A DNA stretch of 64,000 bases from Streptomyces sp. 378 (GCF_030124145.1 NZ_JASKMS010000014.1:1-64000); one strand, 5' to 3'. Shown: positions 16,896 through 25,503, counted from the first letter of the stretch. Made by a program: numbers and translations. Notes: generated by a model from the letters alone, not told the origin.

Positions 16896-17686
16896 TGCGA
16901 ATGGTACGAGCGTTGAGTGCGGCGCTGCTGACCCTCGGGGTGGCGGTCGCCCCGGCGGCTGCCGACGCCTCGCCGAGCCCGTCGCAGGACGGCGCATCGG
17001 CCCCCACACGGGCCGGCACGTCGTTCCGTACGGCGACGGAGATCGAGCAGGGGCAGTCGGCCACGGCGAGCGGCTCCACGGGCGACTATCTGTACTGGTC
17101 GTTCCCGGCCGACACCGGACAGCGTCCCACGGTCGAGGCGACGGTGAAGCTGCCGCAGACCCACGGCTCCCAGACCTGGCAGCTCGACGTCTACGACGGT
17201 CTGCGCCGCCGTCAGGCCTGCCAGTACGGGGCGCAGACGCGCACCGCGGCGGCGGGCACGTCCTCCGTGGAGCTGGCCTGCGTCCTGCGCACGGTCCGCG
17301 CCTGGTCGGAGCCGTGGGCGAACGACCCGCTGCCGGGCACGTACTACGTGCGGCTGACGGCCACCGGTGTCGCCACCGCCGACCTCGGTCTCCCGGTCGG
17401 CAGTGAGGTGCGGGTGGAGTCCAAGGAGATCGGCGGTTCCGCGGCGGTGGACGGCTCGCTCGCCGAGCCGCTGGTGCCGGGGGCCGCCGCCAAGCCCGGG
17501 CAGGAGCGGGAGGACGCGGCGGTGCTGGCCGGTCTCGAACCCGAGGACGGCTGGGCGTCGGGCTGGTGGTCGGACCGGTGGGTGTGGACCGCGACCGGCG
17601 GGATCCTGGCCGCGCTGGCGGGTGTCGGCGGGTACGCGCTGACGCGCGGGACGGGACGGCCGTCCCGGGTGCCGTCGGGCGCCTGA
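16895..17686 (+). CDS. Secreted, membrane-anchored partner of the VWA protein
   Basis: A 263-residue protein with an N-terminal signal peptide (LSAALLTLGVAVAPAAADA), a beta-rich domain with YLYWSFPADTGQRPTVEATV around residues 65-90, two cysteines near residues 108-130, and a C-terminal helix (TATGGILAALAGVGGYAL). The topology mirrors that of the preceding gene's product. The 1-nt stop/start overlap implies coupled synthesis and probably a complex on the outer face of the membrane. I do not recognise a named family. Confidence 0.75.
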   Translation: MRMVRALSAALLTLGVAVAPAAADASPSPSQDGASAPTRAGTSFRTATEIEQGQSATASGSTGDYLYWSFPADTGQRPTVEATVKLPQTHGSQTWQLDVYDGLRRRQACQYGAQTRTAAAGTSSVELACVLRTVRAWSEPWANDPLPGTYYVRLTATGVATADLGLPVGSEVRVESKEIGGSAAVDGSLAEPLVPGAAAKPGQEREDAAVLAGLEPEDGWASGWWSDRWVWTATGGILAALAGVGGYALTRGTGRPSRVPSGA

Positions 17687-17691
17687 CGGAC

Positions 17692-18090
17692 CCTCACCCG
17701 ATCGCCCTTCGGTCCGACCGGCCTCACCGGATCGACCTTCGGTCCGGCCGGCCTCACCTGACGCGCCTTCGGTCGCACCGGTCCGGGCGACCTCACCCGA
17801 TCCGCCGTCGGTCGCACCGGTCCGGCCGACCTCACCCGATCCGCCGTCGGTCGCACCGGTCCGGCCGACCTCACCCGATCCGCCGTCGGTCGCACCGGTC
17901 CGGCCGACCTCACCCGATCCGCCGTCGGTCGCACCGGTCCGGCCGACCTCACCCGATCCGCCGTCGGTCGCACCGGTCCGGCCGACCTCACCCGATCCGC
18001 CGTCGGTCGCACCGGTCCGGCCGACCTCACTCGGTCCGACCGGTCTGGCCGGTCTGGCCGGTCTGGCCTGATCCGCCTTCGGTCCGGCCG
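17692..18090. repeat. 39-bp tandem repeat array between convergent genes
   Basis: Six perfect 39-bp units run from 17791 to 18024. Each starts CCTCACCCGATCCGCC, followed by GTCGGTCGCACCGGTCC and GGCCGA. The array is flanked on the left by diverged 30-bp and 39-bp units (17692-17790) and on the right by a degenerate tail with three GGTCTGGCC copies (18025-18090). The unit length is a multiple of three, so both strands stay open and encode arginine/proline-rich 13-residue repeats, but there is no start signal. It fills the gap between two convergent genes. There are no spacers, so it is not a CRISPR. Confidence 0.95.
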
Positions 18091-18109
18091 GCCTCGCTCA
18101 TCGACCTGC

Positions 18110-18136
18110 GGAAGGCCCGCCACCGGCGGGCTTTCC
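18110..18136. terminator. Bidirectional hairpin terminator
   Basis: GGAAGGCCCGCC and GGCGGGCTTTCC pair with one G-T wobble around a 3-nt loop, directly before the stop of the HxlR-type gene and at the end of the repeat array. Confidence 0.75.
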
Positions 18137-18137
18137 G

Positions 18138-18764
18138 TCATGCCTCGCGCAGCGCCTTGGCGACGGGGCCGTCGCCGCTCACCGCCACCCGGCCCTCCCG
18201 CACGGCGTGGCGGAGGCTCAGCTCACCGCGGGCGACGGCCGTGCACGTGGCGGTGTCCAGGACGAGCCGCGTGTCCGGCTCACGGGGTGCGGGCCCGTCA
18301 CCGTACAGGGGCCCCTCCTCGGCGCCGGCGTACAGATGGAACAGGCCTTCCTCCAAGCGGACTTCGACGAGACCCGCACCGTCCAGCAGGCGCAGCAGGG
18401 GCAGGGCGAACCAGTGCGCCCGCACCGCGTCCGTCGGCCGGCGCTGCCCGAGCTCCGCCTGGCCCCACTCCCCCAGCGCCTGCAACACGGGAAGCAACTC
18501 CCTCCCGCGCGGGGTGACTTCGTACACGTACGCCGCACCGGGCGGCGGCAGCCGGCGCCGGGTCGCGAGGCCGTCGCGCTCCATGTCCTTCAGGCGCGAG
18601 GCGAGTACGTCCGTGCTGACGCCGGGCAGATCCGCGTGCAGGTCGGTGTAGCGGCGGGGACCGGCGAGGAGCTCACGGACGATCAGCAGGGTCCAGCGGT
18701 CGCCGACCAGGTCGAGGGCACGGGCGGCGGAGCAGTACTGGTCGTAGCTTCGGCGAGGTGGCAT
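18138..18764 (-). CDS. HxlR family transcriptional regulator with C-terminal sensor-like domain
   Basis: A 208-residue regulator. Residues about 8-100 are an HxlR winged helix (SAARALDLVGDRWTLLIVRE, then YTDLHADLPGVSTDVLASRL). The C-terminal half (about 125-205), with LVLDTATCTAVARGELSLR, resembles an SCP2-like sterol-carrier fold seen in longer HxlR proteins. ATG 18764 is preferred over an in-frame TTG at 18782. TAGACT lies 7 nt upstream with no ribosome site, suggesting a leaderless message. It is divergent from the aminotransferase gene, with palindromes between them, and so probably controls that gene and itself. Confidence 0.88.
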   Translation of the reverse strand: MPPRRSYDQYCSAARALDLVGDRWTLLIVRELLAGPRRYTDLHADLPGVSTDVLASRLKDMERDGLATRRRLPPPGAAYVYEVTPRGRELLPVLQALGEWGQAELGQRRPTDAVRAHWFALPLLRLLDGAGLVEVRLEEGLFHLYAGAEEGPLYGDGPAPREPDTRLVLDTATCTAVARGELSLRHAVREGRVAVSGDGPVAKALREA

Positions 18765-18795
18765 GCGACGCAGTCTAGACAACTTGTTGGACTTT

Positions 18796-18821
18796 CCAAG
18801 CGACTACTTGGTAAAACCAAG
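18796..18821. promoter_or_regulatory. Candidate HxlR operator in the divergent promoter
   Basis: CTTGG-TAAAA-CCAAG (18807-18821) is a perfect 5-5-5 palindrome. A further CCAAG at 18796-18800 forms another inverted repeat with CTTGG. The block lies 31-57 bp from each start codon. HxlR-type regulators bind such inverted repeats as dimers. Confidence 0.6.
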
Positions 18822-18851
18822 CAGCACCAGTCGCCAGAGGGGAAGCAGCGC

Positions 18852-20075
18852 ATGGAGTTCCGGCAGTCGAGCAAGCTGAGCGAGGTCTGTTACGAGATCC
18901 GCGGCCCGGTGATAGAGCACGCCGACGCGCTGGAGGAGGCGGGGCACAGCGTGCTGCGCCTGAACACCGGCAACCCCGCGCTCTTCGGGTTCGAGGCGCC
19001 GGAGGAGATCCTCCAGGACATGATCCGGATGCTGCCGCAGGCGCACGGCTACACCGACTCGCGCGGCATCCTCTCCGCCCGCCGCGCGGTCGCCCAGCGC
19101 TACCAGACCCTCGGCCTGGAGGTCGGCGTCGACGACGTCTTCCTCGGCAACGGCGTCTCGGAGCTGGTGTCGATGGCCGTGCAGGCGCTCGTCGAGGACG
19201 GCGACGAGGTCCTCGTCCCCGCCCCGGACTTCCCCCTCTGGACGGCGGTGACGACCCTCGCGGGCGGCAAGGCGGTCCACTACCTGTGCGACGAGCAGGC
19301 CGACTGGTACCCCGACCTCGACGACATGGCGTCGAAGATCACCGACCGGACGAAGGCGGTCGTGATCATCAACCCGAACAACCCCACCGGCGCGGTCTAC
19401 CCGAAGGAGATCGTCGAGGGCATCCTCGACCTCGCCCGGCGGCACGGCCTCATGGTCTTCGCCGACGAGATCTACGACCAGATCCTCTACGACGACGCCG
19501 TGCACCACTCGGCCGCCGCGCTCGCCCCCGACCTGGTGGTCCTCACCTTCTGCGGCCTGTCCAAGACCTACCGCGTGGCGGGCTTCCGCTCCGGCTGGCT
19601 GGTGGTCACGGGCCCGAGGCAGCACGCGAAGGACTACCTGGAGGGCCTCACCATGCTGGCCTCCATGCGACTGTGCGCCAACGCACCCGCCCAGTACGCC
19701 ATCCAGGCCGCGCTCGGCGGCCGGCAGTCCATCCGCGAGCTGACCACACCCGGCGGCCGGCTGCTGGAGCAGCGGGACGTGGCGTGGCGGATGCTCAACG
19801 AGATCCCCGGCGTGACCTGCGTGAAGCCCAAGGGCGCGCTGTACGCCTTCCCGCGGCTCGACCCCAAGGTGCACAAGATCCACGACGACGAGCGGTTCGT
19901 CCTGGACCTGCTGCTGCGGGAGAAGATCCAGGTGGTCCAGGGCACGGGCTTCAACTGGCCGGCCCCGGACCACTTCCGCATCCTGACCCTGCCGCACGCG
20001 GACGACCTGGAGGCGGCGATCGGCCGGATCGGGCGGTTCCTCGGCGGGTACCGGCAAGAGGGGGCCGGGCGGTGA
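18852..20075 (+). CDS. Pyridoxal phosphate aminotransferase, AlaA-like
   Basis: A 407-residue fold-type I aminotransferase close in length to E. coli AlaA (405). The N-terminal SSKLSEVCYEIRGPVIEHA and VLRLNTGNPALFGF are typical of the alanine/valine-pyruvate group. IINPNNPTGAVYP and VFADEIYDQILYDD hold the Asn and Asp that contact PLP. FCGLSKTYRVAGFRSGW contains the Schiff-base lysine and following arginine. C-terminal FRILTLPH provides the carboxylate-binding arginine. The likely reaction is alanine plus 2-oxoglutarate to pyruvate plus glutamate. GGGGAAGCAGCGC precedes the ATG. Its divergent HxlR regulator suggests control by a small metabolite. Confidence 0.88.
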   Translation: MEFRQSSKLSEVCYEIRGPVIEHADALEEAGHSVLRLNTGNPALFGFEAPEEILQDMIRMLPQAHGYTDSRGILSARRAVAQRYQTLGLEVGVDDVFLGNGVSELVSMAVQALVEDGDEVLVPAPDFPLWTAVTTLAGGKAVHYLCDEQADWYPDLDDMASKITDRTKAVVIINPNNPTGAVYPKEIVEGILDLARRHGLMVFADEIYDQILYDDAVHHSAAALAPDLVVLTFCGLSKTYRVAGFRSGWLVVTGPRQHAKDYLEGLTMLASMRLCANAPAQYAIQAALGGRQSIRELTTPGGRLLEQRDVAWRMLNEIPGVTCVKPKGALYAFPRLDPKVHKIHDDERFVLDLLLREKIQVVQGTGFNWPAPDHFRILTLPHADDLEAAIGRIGRFLGGYRQEGAGR

Positions 20076-20164
20076 CCGGCGCGGTTGTCAGTGGCGGGTC
20101 GTAGCCTTCGAGCAGGTGGGGCCAGTGGCCCCGGGGCCTGTCCGAGGCCGGAGAGGAGCACGCC

Positions 20165-20794
20165 GTGACCCGACCGCCGACCGCCGCGCAGCGGCGGGTC
20201 ATCGACGCCGCCGACCCCGTCACCGGGCGCCTGAGGGGCACGGAGTCGCAGCTCACAGCACTGGTGAAGCGGGGCCTCGCCTTCCGTCACCCCCGGCCGC
20301 CGCACGACCACTTCCTGACCCCGGAGGGGCACCGGGTGCGGCAGGGCATCACCCGGGCCCCCGAGCCCACCGGAGAGGCCCCCGCGCCGACGGGCGTGTT
20401 CGCCGCGCGCGTCGGCGGTGAGGAGGGCGCGACCGAGGCCGGGCCCGCCCGGCGCCGCGAGGTGCACAGCGCCTGGCAGGGGCTGGTGGAGCTGCGCCGC
20501 ATGACCAACCCGGACCAGGCTGTGGACCGGCCGTGCGGCTGGGAGCGTGCGCATCTGGCGCAGGCCGCCGCGCTGGCCCTGGAGGCCGCCGGGCACCACC
20601 CTGCGGGGCAGCAGGGCGGGGGGTACCGCGTGCGGGAGACCCCGCAGCCGGAGGCCGTCGCCGTGCACGAGGTGGACGGCGAGGCGCTGCGGGCCTGCGC
20701 GGCCACCCTGGAAGGCGCGGGCTGGCAGGTGAGCGAGCATCGTGAGCCGCGCACCGGGGGCCGGTATCTGCTGGCTTCCCCGCGCCGGGCGTGA
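20165..20794 (+). CDS. Conserved hypothetical protein
   Basis: A 209-residue basic cytoplasmic protein starting at GTG with GGAGAGGAGCACGCC upstream. The N-terminal part (RVIDAADPVTGRLRGTESQLTALVKRGLAFRH) looks like a small winged-helix unit, followed by a proline-rich linker (about 60-90) and a helical C-terminal half. The pattern is common in Streptomyces but I do not know a function. It precedes a thioesterase gene by 58 bp in the same direction. Confidence 0.65.
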   Translation: MTRPPTAAQRRVIDAADPVTGRLRGTESQLTALVKRGLAFRHPRPPHDHFLTPEGHRVRQGITRAPEPTGEAPAPTGVFAARVGGEEGATEAGPARRREVHSAWQGLVELRRMTNPDQAVDRPCGWERAHLAQAAALALEAAGHHPAGQQGGGYRVRETPQPEAVAVHEVDGEALRACAATLEGAGWQVSEHREPRTGGRYLLASPRRA

Positions 20795-20852
20795 TGGGCA
20801 TGCCAAGATCGGTGGATCGTTGGGCAGGGCACGAGTATCCGAAGGGGAAGCC

Positions 20853-21275
20853 GTGAGCGAGCCGTTTTCCGTCCCTGTGACCGTCCGTGGATACGAGACG
20901 GACGTGCAGGGGCACCTCAACCAGGCGGTCTACCTGAACTACGCGGAGCACGCCCGCTGGTCGCTGCTCCGGGCCGCGGGGATCAGCCAGTCCGCGCTCT
21001 TCGGCAGCGGCGTGGGCCCGGTCGCCCTGGAGACGACCATCCGCTACAAACGCGAGCTGCTCGCGGGCGACGAGGCCGAGGTGACCTGCCGCTTCGAGTG
21101 GGGCGGCGGCAAGACGTTCCGGATCGAGCAGACCGTGCTGAAGGCCGACGGCACGGTGGCCGCCGAGATCACGGCGGTCGGCGGGATCCTGGACCTCGAG
21201 AAACGCAAGCTGGTCGCCGATCCCGCCGGGGTCTTCAGGAAGCTGGCGGCTGATCCGGGGATGTTCGGTCTCTAG
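20853..21275 (+). CDS. Hotdog-fold acyl-CoA thioesterase
   Basis: A 140-residue 4HBT-type protein. The active-site region TVRGYETDVQGHLNQAVYLNYAEHAR contains the conserved Asp and the HxxN motif of YbgC/4-hydroxybenzoyl-CoA thioesterases, followed by the long central helix. The start is GTG after GAAGGGGAAGCC. The likely role is hydrolysis of small acyl-CoA or aryl-CoA thioesters in the cytoplasm. Confidence 0.85.
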   Translation: MSEPFSVPVTVRGYETDVQGHLNQAVYLNYAEHARWSLLRAAGISQSALFGSGVGPVALETTIRYKRELLAGDEAEVTCRFEWGGGKTFRIEQTVLKADGTVAAEITAVGGILDLEKRKLVADPAGVFRKLAADPGMFGL

Positions 21276-21352
21276 GCGGCGTCCCGCCGGATCGTCATGT
21301 CCGCCGCGGGGGCGGCGAGTTCATCGGCACGTCTTCCCCTCGCCCCCTCGCC

Positions 21353-21384
21353 CCTGGCCCCCTGGCCCCCTGGCCCCCTGGCCC
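21353..21384. repeat. Four 8-bp tandem units
   Basis: CCTGGCCC is repeated four times without change between convergent genes, just before a strong hairpin. It is a short slippage-prone run with no coding role. Confidence 0.9.
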
Positions 21385-21409
21385 CCGGTCAACGATCGGT
21401 TGACCGGGG
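21383..21409. terminator. Bidirectional hairpin terminator
   Basis: CCCCGGTCAAC and GTTGACCGGGG form a perfect 11-bp stem with a GATCG loop between the convergent thioesterase and permease genes. Confidence 0.85.
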
Positions 21410-21436
21410 CAGAAGCCTGAGCGGAGTCCGGTGGGG

Positions 21437-22825
21437 TCAGGGCGCGGCCGGGGTCCTGGGAGCGCCCGTGAGTTCCTCGCCCGCCTCCATCGGGTGGGTC
21501 ACCTCGTGTGCGTCCCGGCCGCCCCCGCCCAGGTGGTTGAAGACCAGGTTGAGCAGCACGGCCGCCACACAGCCCGTCGAGATGCCCGAGTCCAGGACGA
21601 TCCGGGCCGTCTCCGGGAAGGAGTGGTAGAACTCCGGGGCCGTGATGGGGATGATGCCGACGGCCAGGGAGACCGCCACGATCAGGACGTTGTTGTCCTT
21701 GTCCAGGGCGGCCCGGACCAGGGTCTGGATGCCGCTGGCGGCAACCGAGCCGAACAGGACCACGCCCGCCCCGCCGAGCACCGGGCGGGGTACGACGGCG
21801 ATCAGCGAGGCCGCCATCGGGCACAGGCCCATCAGCACCAGGAACCCGCCGCCGGCGGCGACGACGTACCGGCTGCGGATCTTCGTCATGGCGACCAGGC
21901 CGATGTTCTGTGCGAAGGCGCTGCACATGAAGCCGTTGAAGAGGGGGCTGATCGCGGAGCCGAGGGTGTCGGCGCGCAGGCCGGCCGCGATGGTCCTCTC
22001 GTCGGCCGGGCGGTCGACGATCTCGCCCAGCGCCAGCATGTCGGCGGTCGACTCGGTCATCGACACCACCATCACCACACACATCGAGATGATCGCGGCG
22101 AGCTGGAACTGCGGGGCGCCGAAGTGGAACGGGGTCGGGAAGCCGATGACGGCCGCGTCCGTGACGGGACCGAAGTCCGTGGCTCCGAACGGGATCGCGA
22201 TCAGCGTGCCGATCACCAGACCGAGCAGCACGGCGATCTGCTTGACGAAGCCGGTGGTGAAGCGGCGCAGGAGCAGCACGATCAGCAGCGTGACGGCGGC
22301 CAGCCCCAGGTTGGTCGCCGAACCGTAGTCGTGTGCGGCCGGGTTCGCGCCCTGCGCCCAGCCGAAGGCGACCGGGAGCAGCGATATGCCGATCAGGGTG
22401 ATGACCGTGCCGGTGACCACCGGCGGGAAGAAGCGAACCGCCTTGCAGAAGACGGGAGCGGCGAGGAAGCCCAGGAGTCCGGCGACGATGACCGCGCCGA
22501 AGATGATCGGCAGGGCGGCGGACTTGTCCTCGGTGGAGGCGACGATCGCGGTCATCGGAGCGACACCGGCGAAGGTGACACCGTTGACGAACGGCAGCCG
22601 GGCGCCGATCTTCCAGATGCCGAGGGTCTGCAGGAAGGTGGCGAGGCCTGCGGTGAACAGGCAGGCGCCGGTGAGGAAGGTCAGGTCGGTGGCGGTGAGG
22701 CCGATGGCCGCGCCGACGATCAGGGGCGGGGCGACGACGCCCGCGTACATGGCGGCCACGTGTTGCAGGCCGGTCGTCGCCATCTTGAGCGCGGGGAGTT
22801 TCTCGTCAACGGGGTGGTCGGCCAC
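21437..22825 (-). CDS. NCS2 family urate/xanthine permease
   Basis: A 462-residue, about 14-helix nucleobase:cation symporter. The NCS2 signature is CSAFAQNIGLVAMTKIRSR; the QNIGLVxxT form is that of bacterial urate and xanthine transporters such as UacT/YgfU rather than uracil carriers. A conserved TESTADMLALGE block precedes it. GTG 22825 is chosen because GGAGGGACGCCGCC precedes it; an in-frame GTG at 22870 lacks a ribosome site. It is the last gene of a run devoted to purine breakdown. It is separated from the deaminase gene by 261 bp that hold a dispersed repeat, so it may have its own promoter. Confidence 0.88.
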   Translation of the reverse strand: MADHPVDEKLPALKMATTGLQHVAAMYAGVVAPPLIVGAAIGLTATDLTFLTGACLFTAGLATFLQTLGIWKIGARLPFVNGVTFAGVAPMTAIVASTEDKSAALPIIFGAVIVAGLLGFLAAPVFCKAVRFFPPVVTGTVITLIGISLLPVAFGWAQGANPAAHDYGSATNLGLAAVTLLIVLLLRRFTTGFVKQIAVLLGLVIGTLIAIPFGATDFGPVTDAAVIGFPTPFHFGAPQFQLAAIISMCVVMVVSMTESTADMLALGEIVDRPADERTIAAGLRADTLGSAISPLFNGFMCSAFAQNIGLVAMTKIRSRYVVAAGGGFLVLMGLCPMAASLIAVVPRPVLGGAGVVLFGSVAASGIQTLVRAALDKDNNVLIVAVSLAVGIIPITAPEFYHSFPETARIVLDSGISTGCVAAVLLNLVFNHLGGGGRDAHEVTHPMEAGEELTGAPRTPAAP

Positions 22826-22901
22826 GGCGGCGTCCCTCCGGTCGGTTACACGGCTGAGCCCGAGGGCCACCGTGGGTGTCAGGGAGGTGGTGCGGGTGGG
22901 C

Positions 22902-22946
22902 TGGGGGTACCTCCCTGCTCGAGCGGAGTCGAGAGCTCGGGGGAGG
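22902..22946. repeat. Dispersed palindromic repeat (intergenic copy)
   Basis: TGGGGGTACCTCCC, then CTCGA/TCGAG stem arms around GCGGAG, then GGGGGAGG. The ends match the element inside the catalase gene at 29411-29449 (TGGGGGCACCGCCC ... GGGGGAGC) and the fragment at 1-27. It lies between the permease and deaminase genes and could fold into a long hairpin. Confidence 0.8.
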
Positions 22947-23086
22947 GACCGGACGCGCGGCGGACGGTAGTGGCCGTTCCGGGGCGCACGCGTGCACGCG
23001 CGCCCCGGAGACGACCGCCGTGGTCCCCGCTCGGGTCCACGGCCGCCGGCCGGGAGCCGTCCCTCCCGGCCGGAGTATCCGGGTGG

Positions 23087-24466
23087 TCAGGCCTCGGCGG
23101 CGATCCGCGCCAGGCGCTGGGCCTCGTCCCGCGTGGCGCGGGCGATGGCGTCCTCGTCGGCCGTGAGCAGCCGCCCGTCCTCGACGATCTGCCGGCCGTC
23201 CACGAAGGAGGCGGTGACGGGGGCGGCGGCGCCGAAGACCAGCGCGGTCACCGGGTCGGCGATGGAGGCGTGGGCGAGCGTGTCCAGCTTCCACAGCACC
23301 AGGTCGGCGAGCTTGCCGGGCTCCAGGGAGCCGGTCTCCGCGGCCCGGCCCAGGACCTGGGCGCCGCCGTAGGTGCCCAGGCGCAGCGCCTGCCGGGCGT
23401 TCAGGGCGGCCTCCTTGTGGGCGCCGAGGCGGTTGACGAGGAGGGCGTTGCGCAGCTCGGTGTGGAGTTCGCCGGACTCGTTGGAGGCGGTGCCGTCGAC
23501 GCCGAGGCCGACGGGGACACCGGCCGCGAGCATGTCGGGGACGCGGGCGATGCCGGCGGCGAGGCGGGCGTTGGAGGAGGGGCAGTGCGCGACGCCGGTC
23601 CCGGTGCGGGCGAAGGCGGCGATGTCGGAGTCGTTCATGTGGACGCAGTGCGCCATCCACACGTCCTCGCCGAGCCAGCCGGTGGACTCGAAGTAGTCGG
23701 TGGGGCCCATGCCGAACAGTTCGTGGCAGAACTTCTCCTCCTCCACGGTCTCCGAGCCGTGGGTGTGGAGCCGTACGCCGAGGCGGCGGGCCAATTGGGC
23801 TCCGTCGCGCATCAGTTCGGTGGAGACGGAGAAGGGCGAGCAGGGCGCGACGGCGACCTGGGTCATGGCGTCGAAGGAGGGGTCGTGGTGCCGTCGCACG
23901 GTCTCCTCGGTGGCGGCGAGCGCGCCGTCGAGGCTCTCCACGGCGAAGTCCGGGGGCAGGCCGCCGTCCTTCTCGCTGCGGTCCATGGAGCCGCGGGCGA
24001 GGGTGAAGCGGACGCCCATGTCGCGGGCGGCGCCGATGATCGCGCCGGACAGGTCGCCGGAGCCGTGCGGGAAGACGTAGTGGTGGTCCATGGCGGTGGT
24101 GACGCCGCCGCGGGCCATCATCGCGAGGGAGCCCTGGGCCGCCGCGCGGACCATCGGTTCGTCGATGCGCGCCCAGGTGGGGTACAGCGCGACGAGCCAG
24201 TCGAAGAGGTTGTGATCGGTGGCCAGGCCGCGGGTGATCCACTGGTAGAAGTGGTGGTGGGTGTTGATCAGGCCGGGGGTCACGAGGTGGCCGGTGGCGT
24301 CGATGCGGCGGGCCACGTTCTCCAGTCCCTCGGGGGCGGGGCCCGCGCCGAGGGATTCGATGCGGTTGCCGGCGATGACGACGTGCCCGGAGGCGTACTC
24401 GGTGTCGTGTCCGTCGACGGTCGCGATCGCGCAGTTCTCGATGACGATGCGCCGGTCTGCTGCCAT
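23087..24466 (-). CDS. 8-oxoguanine deaminase (amidohydrolase family)
   Basis: A 459-residue metal-dependent amidohydrolase. LVTPGLINTHHHFYQWITRGL carries the HxH metal ligands. LGVRLHTHGSETVEEE supplies the next His. MAHCVHMNDSDI and VGLGVDGTASNESGEL give the remaining His and the catalytic Asp. The LINTHHHFYQ and DHHYVFPHG details are those of 8-oxoguanine deaminases rather than allantoinase. The product is urate, which feeds uricase encoded 107 bp upstream. AAAGGACG precedes the ATG. A hairpin between uricase and this gene may attenuate expression. Confidence 0.88.
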   Translation of the reverse strand: MAADRRIVIENCAIATVDGHDTEYASGHVVIAGNRIESLGAGPAPEGLENVARRIDATGHLVTPGLINTHHHFYQWITRGLATDHNLFDWLVALYPTWARIDEPMVRAAAQGSLAMMARGGVTTAMDHHYVFPHGSGDLSGAIIGAARDMGVRFTLARGSMDRSEKDGGLPPDFAVESLDGALAATEETVRRHHDPSFDAMTQVAVAPCSPFSVSTELMRDGAQLARRLGVRLHTHGSETVEEEKFCHELFGMGPTDYFESTGWLGEDVWMAHCVHMNDSDIAAFARTGTGVAHCPSSNARLAAGIARVPDMLAAGVPVGLGVDGTASNESGELHTELRNALLVNRLGAHKEAALNARQALRLGTYGGAQVLGRAAETGSLEPGKLADLVLWKLDTLAHASIADPVTALVFGAAAPVTASFVDGRQIVEDGRLLTADEDAIARATRDEAQRLARIAAEA

Positions 24467-24523
24467 GGTTCGTCCTTTGCGCTGATATGGAGGGGCACGG
24501 CAGGACCCTGGGAGTTTTGAGTG

Positions 24524-24554
24524 CCGTGGCCGGGAGGGGGTTCCCCGGCCACGG
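24524..24554 (-). terminator. Hairpin between uricase and deaminase genes
   Basis: CCGTGGCCGGG and CCCGGCCACGG pair perfectly around a 9-nt loop, 19 nt after the uricase stop. It could end or attenuate the urate operon transcript before the deaminase gene. There is no T tract. Confidence 0.6.
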
Positions 24555-24573
24555 GTGCCGAAAGAGGGGAACG

Positions 24574-25497
24574 TCAGAGGTTGGTGAGGTCCACGGGGAT
24601 CCGCGCCTCGCAGCCGTCCCTGAGGATCGTCGCCTCGATCAGGCCGTAGGGGCGGTCGGCGGCGTAGTACACCTCGTTGTCGTTCTTCAGCCCGAACGGC
24701 TCCAGGTCCACCAGGAAGTGGTGCTTGTTCGGGAGGGAGAAGCGGACCTCGTCGATCTCACTGCGGTGGTTGATGATCCGCGAACCCATCTGGTACAGCG
24801 TCTGCTGCAGCGACAGCGAGTAGGTCTCGGCGAAGGCCTGGAGCATGTGCTTCCGCACCTGCTCGTAGGACTTCTCCCAGTGGGGCATGCGCTGCTCGTC
24901 GTCGGTCCAGTTGAACCGCCAGCGGCCGGAGACCTCGGTGGCCAGGATGCGGTCGTAGGCCTCCTTCAGCGTCGTGTACTTGTCCTTGACGTAGCCCCAG
25001 AACTCGGAGTTGGTCGAGTTCATCACGACGAGGTCCTTCAGGCCGGAGACGACCTCCCACCGCTCACCGTCGTAGGTGATCTGTGTCAGCCGCGTCTCCT
25101 GGCCTGTGCGGACGAAGGAGTGCTTGACCTCGTCGGCGCCGATGAACCGCGAGTTGGCGTCGGAGGCCTCGATCCGCTCCCAGGCGTACTCCTCGATGCG
25201 GATCCGGGCCCGGTGGATCGGCTCCTGGCTGGTGACGAAGTGCCGGGCGAGGTGGATGCCGAACTGCTCGGCGGACTCGATGCCGTGCTCCTTGGCGAAC
25301 GCGTACACCGTGTTCTTGGTGGTGTCGGTCGGCAGGACGTGGGCGTTGGAGCCGGAGTAGTGGACCTCGTCCATGTCGCCGCTCAGTGCGACGGAGACGT
25401 TCAGGTCCTTGATGTGGTGGGTGGCGCCGTCCCGCGTGATCTTGACGACTCGGTTCTCGGCCTTGCCGTACTGGTTCTGTCCAAGAATCGTGGGCAT
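24574..25497 (-). CDS. Urate oxidase (uricase)
   Basis: A 307-residue cofactor-free uricase made of two T-fold halves. The catalytic lysine is in NQYGKAENRVVKI and the threonine in VLPTDTTKNTVYAFAKEH. The second half has the LKDLVVMNSTNSEFWGY block and NKHHFLVDLEPFG, which carries the active-site His. It oxidises urate to 5-hydroxyisourate and releases H2O2. It lies 6 bp after the HIU hydrolase gene, so product channelling through coordinated expression is expected. The catalase gene 4 kb away shares an upstream palindrome with this operon. Confidence 0.96.
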   Translation of the reverse strand: MPTILGQNQYGKAENRVVKITRDGATHHIKDLNVSVALSGDMDEVHYSGSNAHVLPTDTTKNTVYAFAKEHGIESAEQFGIHLARHFVTSQEPIHRARIRIEEYAWERIEASDANSRFIGADEVKHSFVRTGQETRLTQITYDGERWEVVSGLKDLVVMNSTNSEFWGYVKDKYTTLKEAYDRILATEVSGRWRFNWTDDEQRMPHWEKSYEQVRKHMLQAFAETYSLSLQQTLYQMGSRIINHRSEIDEVRFSLPNKHHFLVDLEPFGLKNDNEVYYAADRPYGLIEATILRDGCEARIPVDLTNL

Positions 25498-25503
25498 CTC
25501 TAG

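Noticed and set aside
17791..18024. Possible CRISPR array
   Set aside because: The units are directly adjacent without spacers, and no cas-like gene is in the window.
17344..18651. Arg/Pro-rich repeat proteins read from either strand of the 39-bp array
   Set aside because: They stay open only because the unit is a multiple of three. They lack ribosome sites and overlap well-supported genes.
23087..24466. Allantoinase
   Set aside because: The metal-site surroundings (INTHHHFYQ, DHHYVFPHG) fit 8-oxoguanine deaminase better than allantoinase.
21431..24520. A 1029-codon open frame on the plus strand
   Set aside because: It is antisense to the permease and deaminase genes, whose motifs and operon context are clear. 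Long antisense frames are a normal effect of high GC.
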